Shown piece by piece: positions 1 through 8,005 of a stretch of 64,000 nt of DNA. Origin of the DNA: Mucilaginibacter rigui (GTDB lineage: Bacteria > Bacteroidota > Bacteroidia > Sphingobacteriales > Sphingobacteriaceae). The position numbers and the translations under genes are program-made. How positions within the stretch are numbered: the stretch's first letter is position 1; each line of letters opens with the position of its first letter. The notes under the pieces were generated by a model. It did not search any database. It worked only from the letters and a program-made list of their open reading frames with translations, and was not told where the DNA came from. The stretch is from positions 930,001 to 994,000 of the forward strand of contig NZ_JACWMW010000001.1 in assembly GCF_014773275.1 (NCBI RefSeq), given 5' to 3'.

Positions 1-87
1 TCCGGCCGCATAAGTTAAATTTACGGCGGTAAGAGGCGACCGAATAGACGTCACTCGGCTGGAACTGAGCGACTGCGGGGAGCAGAA

Positions 88-546
88 ATGAAAAGAGATA
101 TATACCTATTAATACTATTGGCCTTGTTTTTGGCAAGTTGCCATCCGCTGTTTTGTGTTTGGGAAATGGGGTTCAATAAAGTTGAAAAACTCAATTCGGC
201 CGATGTGATTGGAAAATATGTCTTGACCCCGCACTCAAAAAAAATGATGCAGTATGAAGGTAAATATCAAAATATAACCAATAATATTTTGGAATTAAAA
301 GGTGATAAAACTTATAGATTAATTGATGCTCCCGATTGGCTATTGAATGATCTCGGCAATTCAAATATGGCTTATTTTGACAAAACCGGGCGTTGGAGCT
401 TTGATTGCAATGAACTTGGATGTATTTTAGAATTGGAGGGATTGCAAACGGGAGAGTTATTATTTAAGAAAAATGATAAAATCTTTATTTTGCTTGGTAT
501 AGGTGATCCGGACAGTTGCCAGGGTATGGTCTATGAAAAAAAGTAG
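88..546 (+). CDS. small hypothetical lipoprotein
   Basis: 152 aa, family not recognised. The N-terminus is a short basic stretch, a hydrophobic core (about residues 6-15) and a lipobox LASC with the acceptor Cys at residue 18, so export and lipid anchoring are expected. The mature part is charged, has several further cysteines and shows no catalytic motif I know. The coding sequence looks more A+T-rich than the downstream housekeeping genes. It stands alone, followed by a dispersed repeat. The start at 88 is preceded by GGGGAGCAGAA, a plausible ribosome-binding stretch. No function is assigned. Confidence 0.7.
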   Translation: MKRDIYLLILLALFLASCHPLFCVWEMGFNKVEKLNSADVIGKYVLTPHSKKMMQYEGKYQNITNNILELKGDKTYRLIDAPDWLLNDLGNSNMAYFDKTGRWSFDCNELGCILELEGLQTGELLFKKNDKIFILLGIGDPDSCQGMVYEKK

Positions 547-552
547 CTCAAC

Positions 553-586
553 GTTAGGGATTGCAGCAGATACCGGCCTGTGGCTA
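553..586 (+). repeat. dispersed intergenic repeat, copy A (34-bp core)
   Basis: The 34-bp core starts GTTAGGGATTGCAGC and ends CCGGCCTGTGGCTA. It matches, with 3 mismatches, the reverse complement of 47213-47246. It lies just after the stop of the lipoprotein gene, in the 304-bp gap 547-850 that otherwise holds no gene. The gap also holds a short TTCGACAAGCTCA motif (729-741) seen in other gaps of the window. Confidence 0.75.
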
Positions 587-811
587 AGGCCCACTCGTGC
601 CTGGTAAACGCTTACAGTATACGATGCAAGGTTTCAGCTGCCCTAAATCCACAAGAGGGACGCTTGCGGTAGCGGTTTGTCAGTCTCAGCCCATCGAAGA
701 CTTAGATATCTTCAAAGCTGCCAAATGGTTCGACAAGCTCATCATGACATCCTTTTTTTTACGCTTGCGGTAGCCGAGGCAACAATAACCCGATAAGTAC
801 CGTATAATAAT

Positions 812-819
812 TAGTTTTG
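812..819 (+). promoter_or_regulatory. Bacteroidetes -7 box (TAGTTTTG)
   Basis: TAGTTTTG fits the Bacteroidetes sigma-A consensus TAnnTTTG and lies 31 bp before the start codon at 851. No clear -33 element was found, so this rests on one box and its position. Confidence 0.45.
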
Positions 820-850
820 TAGCATTTAAAGCCTGCTTTGAAATTTATAA

Positions 851-2233
851 ATGAAAATTAAAAATTACTTAATGCGCTACCTGGCAGGTATAGTGGTTAT
901 ATCATCGTTTGTGATGTGTACCAAAACGGTAACGCCTGTTGAAAAACCGGCAAGCCCCAATCCGGATAATATAGCCGAACTTACGGGGAACAATACCGAG
1001 GCCATCACCGGCTGCACCTACACCGTTAAAACTACCGATTGGTTTGTTGACGGAGCTACCATCCCGGCCGGTTCTGTAATATGTATCCCCGCAGGTACAC
1101 GGGGTGCTTTGCTGCTCAAAAATTTAAAAGGTACGGCAGCAAAACCCATTGTCATAATCAATAAAGGCGGTAAAGTAACTTTTACTACAGCTGCAACCGC
1201 ATCATACGCGTTTAAAACGCAAAACTGCCAGTATTTTAAAATATTAGGCAACGGCACGCCGGGCGTAACCTACGGGATTGATATAAATGGCGGCAACATC
1301 GGGATGACGATGGATGACCTGAGTTCGGATTTCGAGATCTCGAACGTGGAGGTGCGTAATAGCGGCTTTGCCGGTATTATGGCAAAAACAGACCCAACCT
1401 GCGATGTGGCAACCCAGCGCGGTCATTTTACTATGCGGAACGTAAGTCTGCATAACAACTACGTCCACAAAACAGGTGGCGAAGGATTTTATGTCGGGAA
1501 CTCTTTTTATGCAGGTGGTAGCTCGTTATCATGCGGTAAGGTTTTACCTCATGATGTGATTGATGTTAAGATATATAATAACCTTATCGATTCAGCAGGT
1601 TGCGAAGGTATCCAGGTAGGCAGCGCTATTGCAGGCTGCGAGGTTTACAACAACACGGTTACATCGCCCGGCTTGTCGCCTTTTGCAAACGGGCAAAACA
1701 ACGGCATACAGATTGGGGAAGGCGCCGGGGGTAAATGCTATAACAACCTCATTAAAAATGCACCCGGAAACGGCATTATTGTGCTTGGCCTTGGTGATAA
1801 CCAGGTGTTTAATAATTTTATCCTCAATTCGGGCGCTAACGGTATTTTTGCCGATTCGAGGTACACCCCGGGGCCAAATTTCCAATTCATTAACAACACC
1901 ATTATCGCTTCTGCTGCCGATGGCATAAAAATGAACTCCGAAACCATCCCGATGAATACGGTTATTAATAATGTGATTGTAAAGTCGGGCTCGGGCGTGG
2001 CTATACACAAAATAAGCAATGGTGTTAAGCTTACTGCTTCAAACAATTATACGGGTAACGATATTACTGCCTTGAAATTCGCCAATTATGCTGCCGGTGA
2101 TTTTCATTTGCTGTCGTCTTCGCCGCTTATTAATGCAGGTACTAATGCTCTATTGTACGGCGTAGGCATTGATTATTATGGTAAAACACGCCCCTCGGGT
2201 ACTGCTTTTGATATTGGTGCAACGGAATATTAA
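851..2233 (+). CDS. secreted right-handed parallel beta-helix protein
   Basis: 460 aa. The N-terminus has a membrane-spanning signal (about residues 9-22) followed by Cys23 in a weak lipobox (FVMC), so it may be a lipoprotein or simply secreted. From about residue 100 to 430 there are repeated short strands with N-rich turns, such as YNNLIDSAGCEGIQVG and FNNFILNSGANGIF, typical of pectate-lyase-like beta-helix (PbH1) repeats. The C-terminus ends in GTAFDIGATEY, a common finish of Bacteroidetes beta-helix proteins. Such proteins usually bind or cleave polysaccharides outside the cell. The substrate cannot be read here and no catalytic residues were identified. Met8 is an alternative start. Confidence 0.8.
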   Translation: MKIKNYLMRYLAGIVVISSFVMCTKTVTPVEKPASPNPDNIAELTGNNTEAITGCTYTVKTTDWFVDGATIPAGSVICIPAGTRGALLLKNLKGTAAKPIVIINKGGKVTFTTAATASYAFKTQNCQYFKILGNGTPGVTYGIDINGGNIGMTMDDLSSDFEISNVEVRNSGFAGIMAKTDPTCDVATQRGHFTMRNVSLHNNYVHKTGGEGFYVGNSFYAGGSSLSCGKVLPHDVIDVKIYNNLIDSAGCEGIQVGSAIAGCEVYNNTVTSPGLSPFANGQNNGIQIGEGAGGKCYNNLIKNAPGNGIIVLGLGDNQVFNNFILNSGANGIFADSRYTPGPNFQFINNTIIASAADGIKMNSETIPMNTVINNVIVKSGSGVAIHKISNGVKLTASNNYTGNDITALKFANYAAGDFHLLSSSPLINAGTNALLYGVGIDYYGKTRPSGTAFDIGATEY

Positions 2234-2395
2234 TAGGGGGAGACGTGAAGTACCGTGTTTCTGTATTAACACAATCAGTACAGGCGCTATATTTCGCATC
2301 TCCTTATTTCATAGCGTATAAATTGCCAAATAAAACCTCTCCACACACTGTTAAAAACTTTTTATCTACCCATTTCTACTTTTAAAAAGTATTTG

Positions 2396-2403
2396 TATAT
2401 TTG
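2396..2403 (+). promoter_or_regulatory. Bacteroidetes -7 box (TATATTTG) of rpmE2
   Basis: TATATTTG followed by C is a perfect TAnnTTTG box, 37 bp before the rpmE2 start codon. The region upstream is A/T-rich without an obvious TTTG -33 element. Confidence 0.6.
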
Positions 2404-2439
2404 CACCTCTTTTACAAGGAAGAAAAGTATACAATAGCA

Positions 2440-2688
2440 ATGAAAAAAGATCTGCATCCATCAAATTATAGGTTAGTTGTTTTCAAAGACATGTCAAACG
2501 ACTACTCTTTCATAACTAAATCATGTATCGAAAGCCGCGAAACCGTAAAATGGGAAGATGGCAACGAATATCCATTGATCAAATTAGAAATTTCACACAC
2601 TTCACACCCGTTCTATACAGGTAAAATGAAGTTAGTTGATACTGCCGGACGTATAGACAAGTTCCGTACCCGTTACAACAGAAGCTAA
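2440..2688 (+). CDS. rpmE2: 50S ribosomal protein L31, type B
   Basis: 82 aa, the usual length for type B L31. It starts [11 protein letters not shown] and contains the family pattern [21 protein letters not shown]. It lacks the CxxC zinc motifs of type A, so it is the zinc-independent form that binds the large ribosomal subunit near the central protuberance. The ATG at 2440 was chosen because the upstream in-frame extension overlaps the promoter and is not conserved in L31. It is monocistronic, with a -7 box upstream and a terminator right after the gene. Confidence 0.95.
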   Translation: MKKDLHPSNYRLVVFKDMSNDYSFITKSCIESRETVKWEDGNEYPLIKLEISHTSHPFYTGKMKLVDTAGRIDKFRTRYNRS

Positions 2689-2714
2689 GTGTTTTTTCAA
2701 TAAAATATTTACAA

Positions 2715-2742
2715 GTTCCCCGCAAACCGGGGGACTTTTTTT
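2715..2742 (+). terminator. rho-independent terminator of rpmE2
   Basis: A 7-bp stem (GTTCCCC pairing with GGGGGAC) with a 7-nt loop is followed by seven T residues. It ends 12 bp before the next gene. Confidence 0.85.
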
Positions 2743-2753
2743 ATTTTTGGCCC

Positions 2754-3935
2754 ATGGCAATCATCCTTTTTGACGATAACGCTCGTAATACCCTTCTGCC
2801 TTTAACATATACCCGCCCGGTTGCCGATCTGCGAATAGGTATCCTTACCATCGCCGAAAAATGGGCTAAATATTTAAACAGCGATTTTTCTTTTTTAACC
2901 GAAGCCTACCTGCAAGCCAAGTTCCCGCTAAACATCCAGGATGATAATATTTTCATCAATGGTTCTGTTTGCCCGGATGAAACTGTGGTTGAAGCGGTAA
3001 ATAACTTGAAAAGCGGCGAGGCATTACGGTATAACAACACCTTAATAGCTGTAAAGCTAAATGATGTTTACGCAGCAAACTTCGGCCCGCTTGCAAAATA
3101 CTCTAACGAAACAGCTTATAATAACGAACTGGTTATTTTAACCCACCCCGAGGATATTTTCAGGAAGAATGACACAGAGCTCCGTAAGGATTTTAAACTG
3201 CTTACCAAGGGCCGTAAAAGCGCTAAACTTAGCAGCACCAATACCATTATAGGTACTGAGTTTTTTGCGGAAGAAGGCGCACAGGCCGAGTGCTGCAGTT
3301 TTAGTACCATCAATGGCCCTATTTATTTAGCAGCCCATACCGAAGTTTGGGAAGGTACCAACATACGCGGCCCCTTTGCCTTGTGCGAGTACTCGCAGAT
3401 AAAAATGGGCACCAAAATTTATGGCGCTACTACCATAGGCCCTTACTGCCGCATTGGTGGCGAGGTAAACAACGCCGTTGTTTGGGGGTACTCATCAAAA
3501 GGCCACGAAGGCTACCTGGGTAATGCCGTGGTAGGCGAGTGGTGTAACCTGGGTGCCGATACCAATAACTCAAACCTGAAAAATAATTACGGCGAGGTGA
3601 AACTATGGGATTACCCAAGCCAAACTATGCGCAATACCGGCCTGCAATTTTGCGGCCTCATTATGGCCGACCATGCCAAATGCGGCATTAACACCATGTT
3701 TAACACGGGTAGTGTGGTAGGGGTTAGCGCCAACGTTTTTGGAGGGGGATACCCGCCAAACTACATTCCCGATTTTTCGTGGGGAGGGGCAGATGGCTTT
3801 GTGGAGTATGGTTTTGACAAAATGATGGAAACAACTGAAAAAGCAATTGCACGCCGCCCGCACCGTAAGTTTGATGATGCCGAAAAGGCCATCCTTACCA
3901 AAGTTTACGAACTGACGAAGCCTTATAGAGGGTGA
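2754..3935 (+). CDS. GlmU-like sugar-1-phosphate nucleotidyl/acetyltransferase (Bacteroidetes type)
   Basis: 393 aa. The N-terminal half starts MAIILFDDNARNTLLPLTYT followed by RPVADLRIG, the nucleotide-binding start of the alternative Bacteroidetes GlmU family. The C-terminal half (about 165-345) is a left-handed beta-helix with hexapeptide-like repeats and the segment WCNLGADTNNSNLKNNYG, characteristic of this family. The expected role is making UDP-GlcNAc for cell-wall and envelope sugars, using both pyrophosphorylase and acetyltransferase activities. That is family knowledge and was not tested here. It precedes tpiA by 70 bp on the same strand, so co-transcription is possible. Classical GlmU is longer (about 450 aa), which fits this being the short variant. 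Confidence 0.85.
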   Translation: MAIILFDDNARNTLLPLTYTRPVADLRIGILTIAEKWAKYLNSDFSFLTEAYLQAKFPLNIQDDNIFINGSVCPDETVVEAVNNLKSGEALRYNNTLIAVKLNDVYAANFGPLAKYSNETAYNNELVILTHPEDIFRKNDTELRKDFKLLTKGRKSAKLSSTNTIIGTEFFAEEGAQAECCSFSTINGPIYLAAHTEVWEGTNIRGPFALCEYSQIKMGTKIYGATTIGPYCRIGGEVNNAVVWGYSSKGHEGYLGNAVVGEWCNLGADTNNSNLKNNYGEVKLWDYPSQTMRNTGLQFCGLIMADHAKCGINTMFNTGSVVGVSANVFGGGYPPNYIPDFSWGGADGFVEYGFDKMMETTEKAIARRPHRKFDDAEKAILTKVYELTKPYRG

Positions 3936-4005
3936 ATGGCTGATAGGTGAGTGGTGCCTGCCGATCCAATAATAAAGAATCTAACACAATCAACATAATA
4001 AAGAA

Positions 4006-4770
4006 ATGAGAAAAAAAATTGTAGCCGGAAACTGGAAAATGAACCTCGATTATAACGAGGGACTTGGTTTATTCACGGAAGTGATAAACATGGTAAAAGA
4101 CGAAGCAACCGGTAACCAGCAGGTAGTGGTTTGCAGCCCGTTTATTCATTTACACAGCCTGGCAGCTTTGGCTAAAGGTTATACTAATGTATCGGTAGGC
4201 GCACAAAACGCTCACCAGGCCGAAAGCGGTGCTTACACAGGCGAGATCTCTGCAAAGCAGGTAAAATCTACCGGTGCCGAGTACGTTATTTTAGGCCACT
4301 CGGAACGCCGCCAGTATTTTGGCGAAAGTAATGAGCTTTTGGCTAAAAAAACCGATACAGCCCTGGCAAACGGTTTAAAACCAATCTTCTGTATTGGCGA
4401 AACCTTACAACAGCGCGAAGCTAACGAGCATTTTGATATTATAAAAAGCCAATTGGTTGAAGGTGTTTTCCATTTAGATGCCGATAAATTTAGCCAGATA
4501 GTATTGGCTTATGAGCCGGTTTGGGCTATAGGTACAGGCGTTACCGCAACATCAGACCAGGCGCAGGAAATTCACGCTTTTATCCGCAAGGAATTAGCGG
4601 CAAAATACAACCAGCAGGTTGCAGATGATACCACCATACTTTACGGCGGTAGCTGTAACCCTAAAAATGCTGCCGAGCTTTTTGCCTGTGCAGACATCGA
4701 TGGCGGCTTAATCGGTGGCGCATCCTTAAAATCACGCGACTTTACGGATATCGTTAAAGCGTTCAATTAA
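4006..4770 (+). CDS. tpiA: triosephosphate isomerase
   Basis: 254 aa, normal length for this cytosolic glycolytic TIM barrel, which interconverts dihydroxyacetone phosphate and glyceraldehyde 3-phosphate. The catalytic residues are visible: Asn9 and Lys11 in GNWKMN, His98 in GHSERR, and Glu170 in AYEPVWAIGTG. The phosphate-binding segments YGGS and GGLIGGASL lie near the C-terminus. It is followed at 92 bp by prmA, with a repeat between them. Confidence 0.97.
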   Translation: MRKKIVAGNWKMNLDYNEGLGLFTEVINMVKDEATGNQQVVVCSPFIHLHSLAALAKGYTNVSVGAQNAHQAESGAYTGEISAKQVKSTGAEYVILGHSERRQYFGESNELLAKKTDTALANGLKPIFCIGETLQQREANEHFDIIKSQLVEGVFHLDADKFSQIVLAYEPVWAIGTGVTATSDQAQEIHAFIRKELAAKYNQQVADDTTILYGGSCNPKNAAELFACADIDGGLIGGASLKSRDFTDIVKAFN

Positions 4771-4781
4771 TTTAGATTTGG

Positions 4782-4859
4782 GATGTTAGATATGAGATTT
4801 GAGACAAGCTACAAGGGTTGTTAAGTCTCATATCTCACATCTCAATACTCATATCTCAT
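4782..4859. repeat. TGAGAT/ATCTCA low-complexity inverted repeat
   Basis: The tpiA-prmA gap is filled with TTAGATATGAGATTTGAGAC and several opposing TCTCATATCTCA units. The transcript could fold into a long imperfect hairpin. The last unit touches the prmA start codon. Origin unknown; it looks like a short dispersed or simple-sequence element. Confidence 0.55.
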
Positions 4860-4861
4860 AA

Positions 4862-5698
4862 ATGAATTACTACGAATTACTCTTCACCACTATTACTACC
4901 GAGGATTACCAGCAGGACCTGCTGATAGGTGCTTTAGGTGAGATTGGTTTTGATACTTTTGAAGAGGTTGACCTTGGCTTTAAAGCCTATATCCCGGTGG
5001 ATGATTTTAAACAGGAACTGCTGGATGAAACATTGATAGCTTACCGCGAAATGTTCAGCTTTAGCTATGATGTTACCCTAATCCCGCAGAAAAACTGGAA
5101 CGAGGTATGGGAAAGTAACTTTGAACCCATACAGATAAGCGACCAGGTTTTTGTACGGGCAACATTCCACGCGCCGAAGCCGGAGTTCCCGTACGAGATC
5201 GTTATCGATCCTAAAATGGCCTTTGGTACCGGCCACCACCAAACCACGGCCATGGTAATGGGCCTGATGCTGGAGAATGACTTTGCCGGCAAAAAGATAC
5301 TGGATATGGGCTGCGGAACAGGCATCCTGGCTATACTGGCTGCCAAACTTGGCGCTACAGATATTACCGCTATTGATTACGATGTGGTGTGCTATGAAAG
5401 CACTATCGAGAACTCGACGTTAAACAATATCGATAACATCAAAGCCCTTTGCGGATCTAAAGAAGTTATTCCTGATGAGCAGTACGATATTATACTGGCC
5501 AACATTAACCGCAATATCCTGCTCGACCAGATGGCGCGGTATGCAGAAGTTTTAAAACCAGGCGGAGAGATCTATTTCAGCGGTTTCTATGAATCGCCCG
5601 ATCTGGATATCATTACTGAGGAAGCCGCTAAACACAATCTCAAATACATCACCCATAAAAAGGATAAAGAGTGGGTGGCCGCTAAATTTGTCTTGTAA
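4862..5698 (+). CDS. prmA: ribosomal protein L11 methyltransferase
   Basis: 278 aa. It transfers methyl groups from SAM to Lys and N-terminal amino groups of ribosomal protein L11 in the cytoplasm. The N-terminal part (1-100) is the substrate-recognition region. FGTGHHQTT (121-129), the SAM-binding loop LDMGCGTGIL (147-156) and the catalytic-loop motif ILANINRNIL (211-220) are all present and match PrmA. ATG at 4862 gives an N-terminus (MNYYELLF) that fits the family. A terminator-like hairpin follows immediately. Confidence 0.93.
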   Translation: MNYYELLFTTITTEDYQQDLLIGALGEIGFDTFEEVDLGFKAYIPVDDFKQELLDETLIAYREMFSFSYDVTLIPQKNWNEVWESNFEPIQISDQVFVRATFHAPKPEFPYEIVIDPKMAFGTGHHQTTAMVMGLMLENDFAGKKILDMGCGTGILAILAAKLGATDITAIDYDVVCYESTIENSTLNNIDNIKALCGSKEVIPDEQYDIILANINRNILLDQMARYAEVLKPGGEIYFSGFYESPDLDIITEEAAKHNLKYITHKKDKEWVAAKFVL

Positions 5699-5703
5699 AA
5701 AAT

Positions 5704-5780
5704 AATGTAGAGACGCGATACTTCGCGTCTCTTTTTGGTTAAGCATAATGATTAAAACGCAAGTATCGCGTCTTTACATT
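5704..5780. repeat. 77-bp inverted repeat downstream of prmA
   Basis: The left arm (5704-5728, AATGTAGAGACGCGATACTT then CGCGT) and the right arm (5757-5780) are nearly perfect reverse complements. The left arm contains its own smaller hairpin. This looks like a REP/MITE-like unit placed between the convergent genes prmA and the NAD(P)-binding gene. Its right edge touches the latter's stop codon. Confidence 0.75.
5709..5737 (+). terminator. rho-independent terminator of prmA
   Basis: A 9-bp stem AGAGACGCG/CGCGTCTCT with a 6-nt loop is followed by a T run. It sits 11 bp past the prmA stop, inside the inverted repeat described above. Confidence 0.75.
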
Positions 5781-6418
5781 TAGTAGCCTAAAGTAAACCT
5801 GGCCTTTACAAACTGGTTATTCTCCAATTCATTAAATATAGCTACGGCAAGGTCGGCGGTGCTGATATCGCTCTTACCTTCGGCATCAAATACCGGGCTT
5901 TCGGTACCTAAGCGGAACTTGTTGGTGCGTTCGCCGGGATGTAAATTAATTGCAGGGCTTACAAAAGTCCAGTCTAATTCATTCTCTTTGCGCAGTTCTG
6001 TTAAATAATCGCGCGCTGATGACGCGCCCGGGTAATATTCTTTAGGGAAATGCGGCCCATCTACCAGTTGTTTGCCATCAATAAACAAACTGCCTGCACC
6101 GCCAATGGTGATGTAGCGCTTTACACCAGCTTTTTTGGTTGCTTCCTGTATGTTCTTTGAACCATTAAGGAAATCATCATAAAGGTTTGGATTGGTCCAG
6201 CCTGCATTAAATGAACTGATCACCGCATCATGGCCTGATAATGCAGAGGCCAGTGCGTCCACATCATTTACATCTGCTGCTACGGCTGTTACACCGGCGG
6301 CTTTTTCTACTTTATCGGTATTGCGGGCAATGGCCGTTATTTCATATCCGCGCGATAAACCTTCTGCTACAAGGGCGGGGCCTACAAAGCCTGTTGCGCC
6401 AATTATTGCTATTTTCAT
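5780..6418 (-). CDS. NAD(P)-binding oxidoreductase, YwnB/NmrA-like
   Basis: 212 aa. The Rossmann motif GATGFVG is at residues 7-13, and the overall layout (VISSFNAGW, then RYITIGGAGSL, then WTFVSPA) is that of the small atypical SDR family with YwnB, often called NAD(P)H-binding or NADH-flavin reductase-like. It lacks a classical YxxxK active site in the usual place, so the reaction is uncertain. It lies 52 bp downstream of an Rrf2-family regulator on the same strand, the same pairing as ywnA-ywnB in Bacillus subtilis. This suggests the regulator controls it. Confidence 0.8.
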   Translation of the reverse strand: MKIAIIGATGFVGPALVAEGLSRGYEITAIARNTDKVEKAAGVTAVAADVNDVDALASALSGHDAVISSFNAGWTNPNLYDDFLNGSKNIQEATKKAGVKRYITIGGAGSLFIDGKQLVDGPHFPKEYYPGASSARDYLTELRKENELDWTFVSPAINLHPGERTNKFRLGTESPVFDAEGKSDISTADLAVAIFNELENNQFVKARFTLGY

Positions 6419-6470
6419 ATTGTTGTTTATTTATATGTAATTTAATTTGTTACAGTTTGTTCTAAATTTT

Positions 6471-6875
6471 TTAATCGAACTTTTTACAGAACGCGGCCAG
6501 GTTTGTTGTGCCTAATTTATTCAGCATGGCTTGTTCAATTTCGTTATCCAGATCTTTTAAGTGATTGTTTATCTGTTTGCCAATTGGGCAGGCAGGGTTG
6601 GGCTGGTTTTTAGCCTGCCCCAAAACGTTACCTTGTTTAACCGACTGATAAATGCTTGCCAGGCTTATACTGGTAGCTGGCTTGCTTAATGTATACCCTC
6701 CATTTTTGCCCTCGCGGCTTGTTATCAGCTGGTGTTTAATAAGGTTGCTCAATTCCTTACGTACCAAAACGGGGTTCACGTTAATGCTGCCCGCCATATA
6801 GTCTGACGATAAGTAGTCGTCGGCTGTACAAAGTAGGGTCATGATATGCATCGCTATGGGGAACCTTCCGTTCAT
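6471..6875 (-). CDS. Rrf2 family transcriptional regulator (YwnA-like)
   Basis: 134 aa. A winged-helix DNA-binding domain fills the first 70 residues (recognition region around SINVNPVLVRKELSNLIKH, wing GKNGGYTLSK). Behind it is a dimerisation helix. Only two cysteines, in PACPIG and AAFCKK, lie in the C-terminal half. That is not the three-Cys cluster pattern of IscR, so a [2Fe-2S]-sensing role is doubtful. It resembles the YwnA subgroup and lies directly upstream of the NAD(P)-binding gene. Autoregulation of the pair is likely but inferred. Confidence 0.85.
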   Translation of the reverse strand: MNGRFPIAMHIMTLLCTADDYLSSDYMAGSINVNPVLVRKELSNLIKHQLITSREGKNGGYTLSKPATSISLASIYQSVKQGNVLGQAKNQPNPACPIGKQINNHLKDLDNEIEQAMLNKLGTTNLAAFCKKFD

Positions 6876-6999
6876 TTATTTAATTGTAATATTTTTTATT
6901 ACAGTACAAATCTAGATATGTTTTGCAGTAAATCAAAAACATATTTTTTTGTGTTTATAAATATGAATCCATCCTGACAAACCAATAATTATTCATCTT

Positions 7000-7007
7000 T
7001 AAATTTG
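7000..7007 (+). promoter_or_regulatory. Bacteroidetes -7 box (TAAATTTG)
   Basis: TAAATTTG followed by TG lies 52 bp before the universal stress protein start and fits TAnnTTTG. Confidence 0.5.
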
Positions 7008-7059
7008 TGAATACTAACTTTTAGACCATTTTGGTCAAAAGATATCTAATCTCGTCAAT

Positions 7060-7914
7060 ATGAAAACCTATCTCGTACCTGTCGATTTTTCTGAAGCCGC
7101 ATTTAACGCCGCTGACTTCGCCGCTCAGCTCAGTCATCAAAGTGATGTGAAAACTATTATTCTGATGAATGCTTATTACATTTCCCCTTATGAAACCATG
7201 CTCCCTAACGCGGATATGGTAATGTTGCGACCGCAGGATATAGAAGAAAACGCTGCCGACCGTATTGCCCAACTGGAAAAATTAAAACGCAAACTAGCTA
7301 AGAAGGTAAGAGCGGGGGTTGAGATAAAAGTACGTTTAAACCTGTCGCACCTGTTGCGTGCCGTGGTTGATGTTATTACTGATGAAAAAGTGGATATGGT
7401 GTTTTTGGGTAGTATTGGCAACAGTACAGTACGCGAAGGTACCGTTGGTATAGGCGACCACGTGATAAAAGTATCAAAAGCAAGCGTTGTTCCGGTAATG
7501 GTTGTGCCGCCTGATTACCGTTATAGCTTAATTGATAATGCCGTTTTAGCCTGCGACTTTAAAAAAGTAAAAGAAAGCATACCATTGGGTGTGCTGCACA
7601 AGTTACTCGGTAAACAAGCCATTAAATTACAGGTATTGAATGTTGATGCAGTAGGTAAACACGCCGTTGCTGATCCCGAACAACTGGCCGAAGAAGGGGC
7701 CTTGCACGGTATGCTGAAGGGTTTTCACCCCCAATACTATTACATAAATAACCCCGATATAATTACAGGGATACTTGACTTTACAGCCGGGCATAAAGCA
7801 CAAATGATAATTGCATTGCCGCATACTTACAGCTTCCTGCAGGCGTTATTGCATAACAGCATATCGAAGCAATTGGCAAAAAATTCAACAGTACCTGTTT
7901 TATTGTTAAAATAA
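7060..7914 (+). CDS. universal stress protein, tandem UspA domains
   Basis: 284 aa, two UspA-like domains in a row. Domain 1 (1-148) begins with KTYLVPVDFSEAAFNAADFA and ends VVPVMVVPP. Domain 2 (about 155-284) is less well conserved and ends STVPVLLLK. The ATP-binding pattern G-x2-G-x9-G(S/T) is not clearly complete in either domain, so this may be a non-ATP-binding member. Such proteins are cytosolic and are induced under starvation, oxygen or redox stress. It is monocistronic, divergent from the Rrf2 gene, with a good -7 box upstream. Confidence 0.88.
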   Translation: MKTYLVPVDFSEAAFNAADFAAQLSHQSDVKTIILMNAYYISPYETMLPNADMVMLRPQDIEENAADRIAQLEKLKRKLAKKVRAGVEIKVRLNLSHLLRAVVDVITDEKVDMVFLGSIGNSTVREGTVGIGDHVIKVSKASVVPVMVVPPDYRYSLIDNAVLACDFKKVKESIPLGVLHKLLGKQAIKLQVLNVDAVGKHAVADPEQLAEEGALHGMLKGFHPQYYYINNPDIITGILDFTAGHKAQMIIALPHTYSFLQALLHNSISKQLAKNSTVPVLLLK

Positions 7915-8005
7915 TGCTTTATACGACAAATAATTGAAGTAATAGTTGTTGTAGCAGCCGTTTTTACGTTAATTTGCCGAAATAATACCGCACTAATATT
8001 TATTA

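Noticed and set aside
1..87. possible gene end or RNA at the left edge
   Set aside because: No open frame, tRNA-like fold or known motif was recognised in these 87 bp.
1592..2046. several long frames opposite or overlapping the beta-helix gene
   Set aside because: The beta-helix frame has a signal peptide and repeat pattern; the others are shadows caused by its regular repeats.
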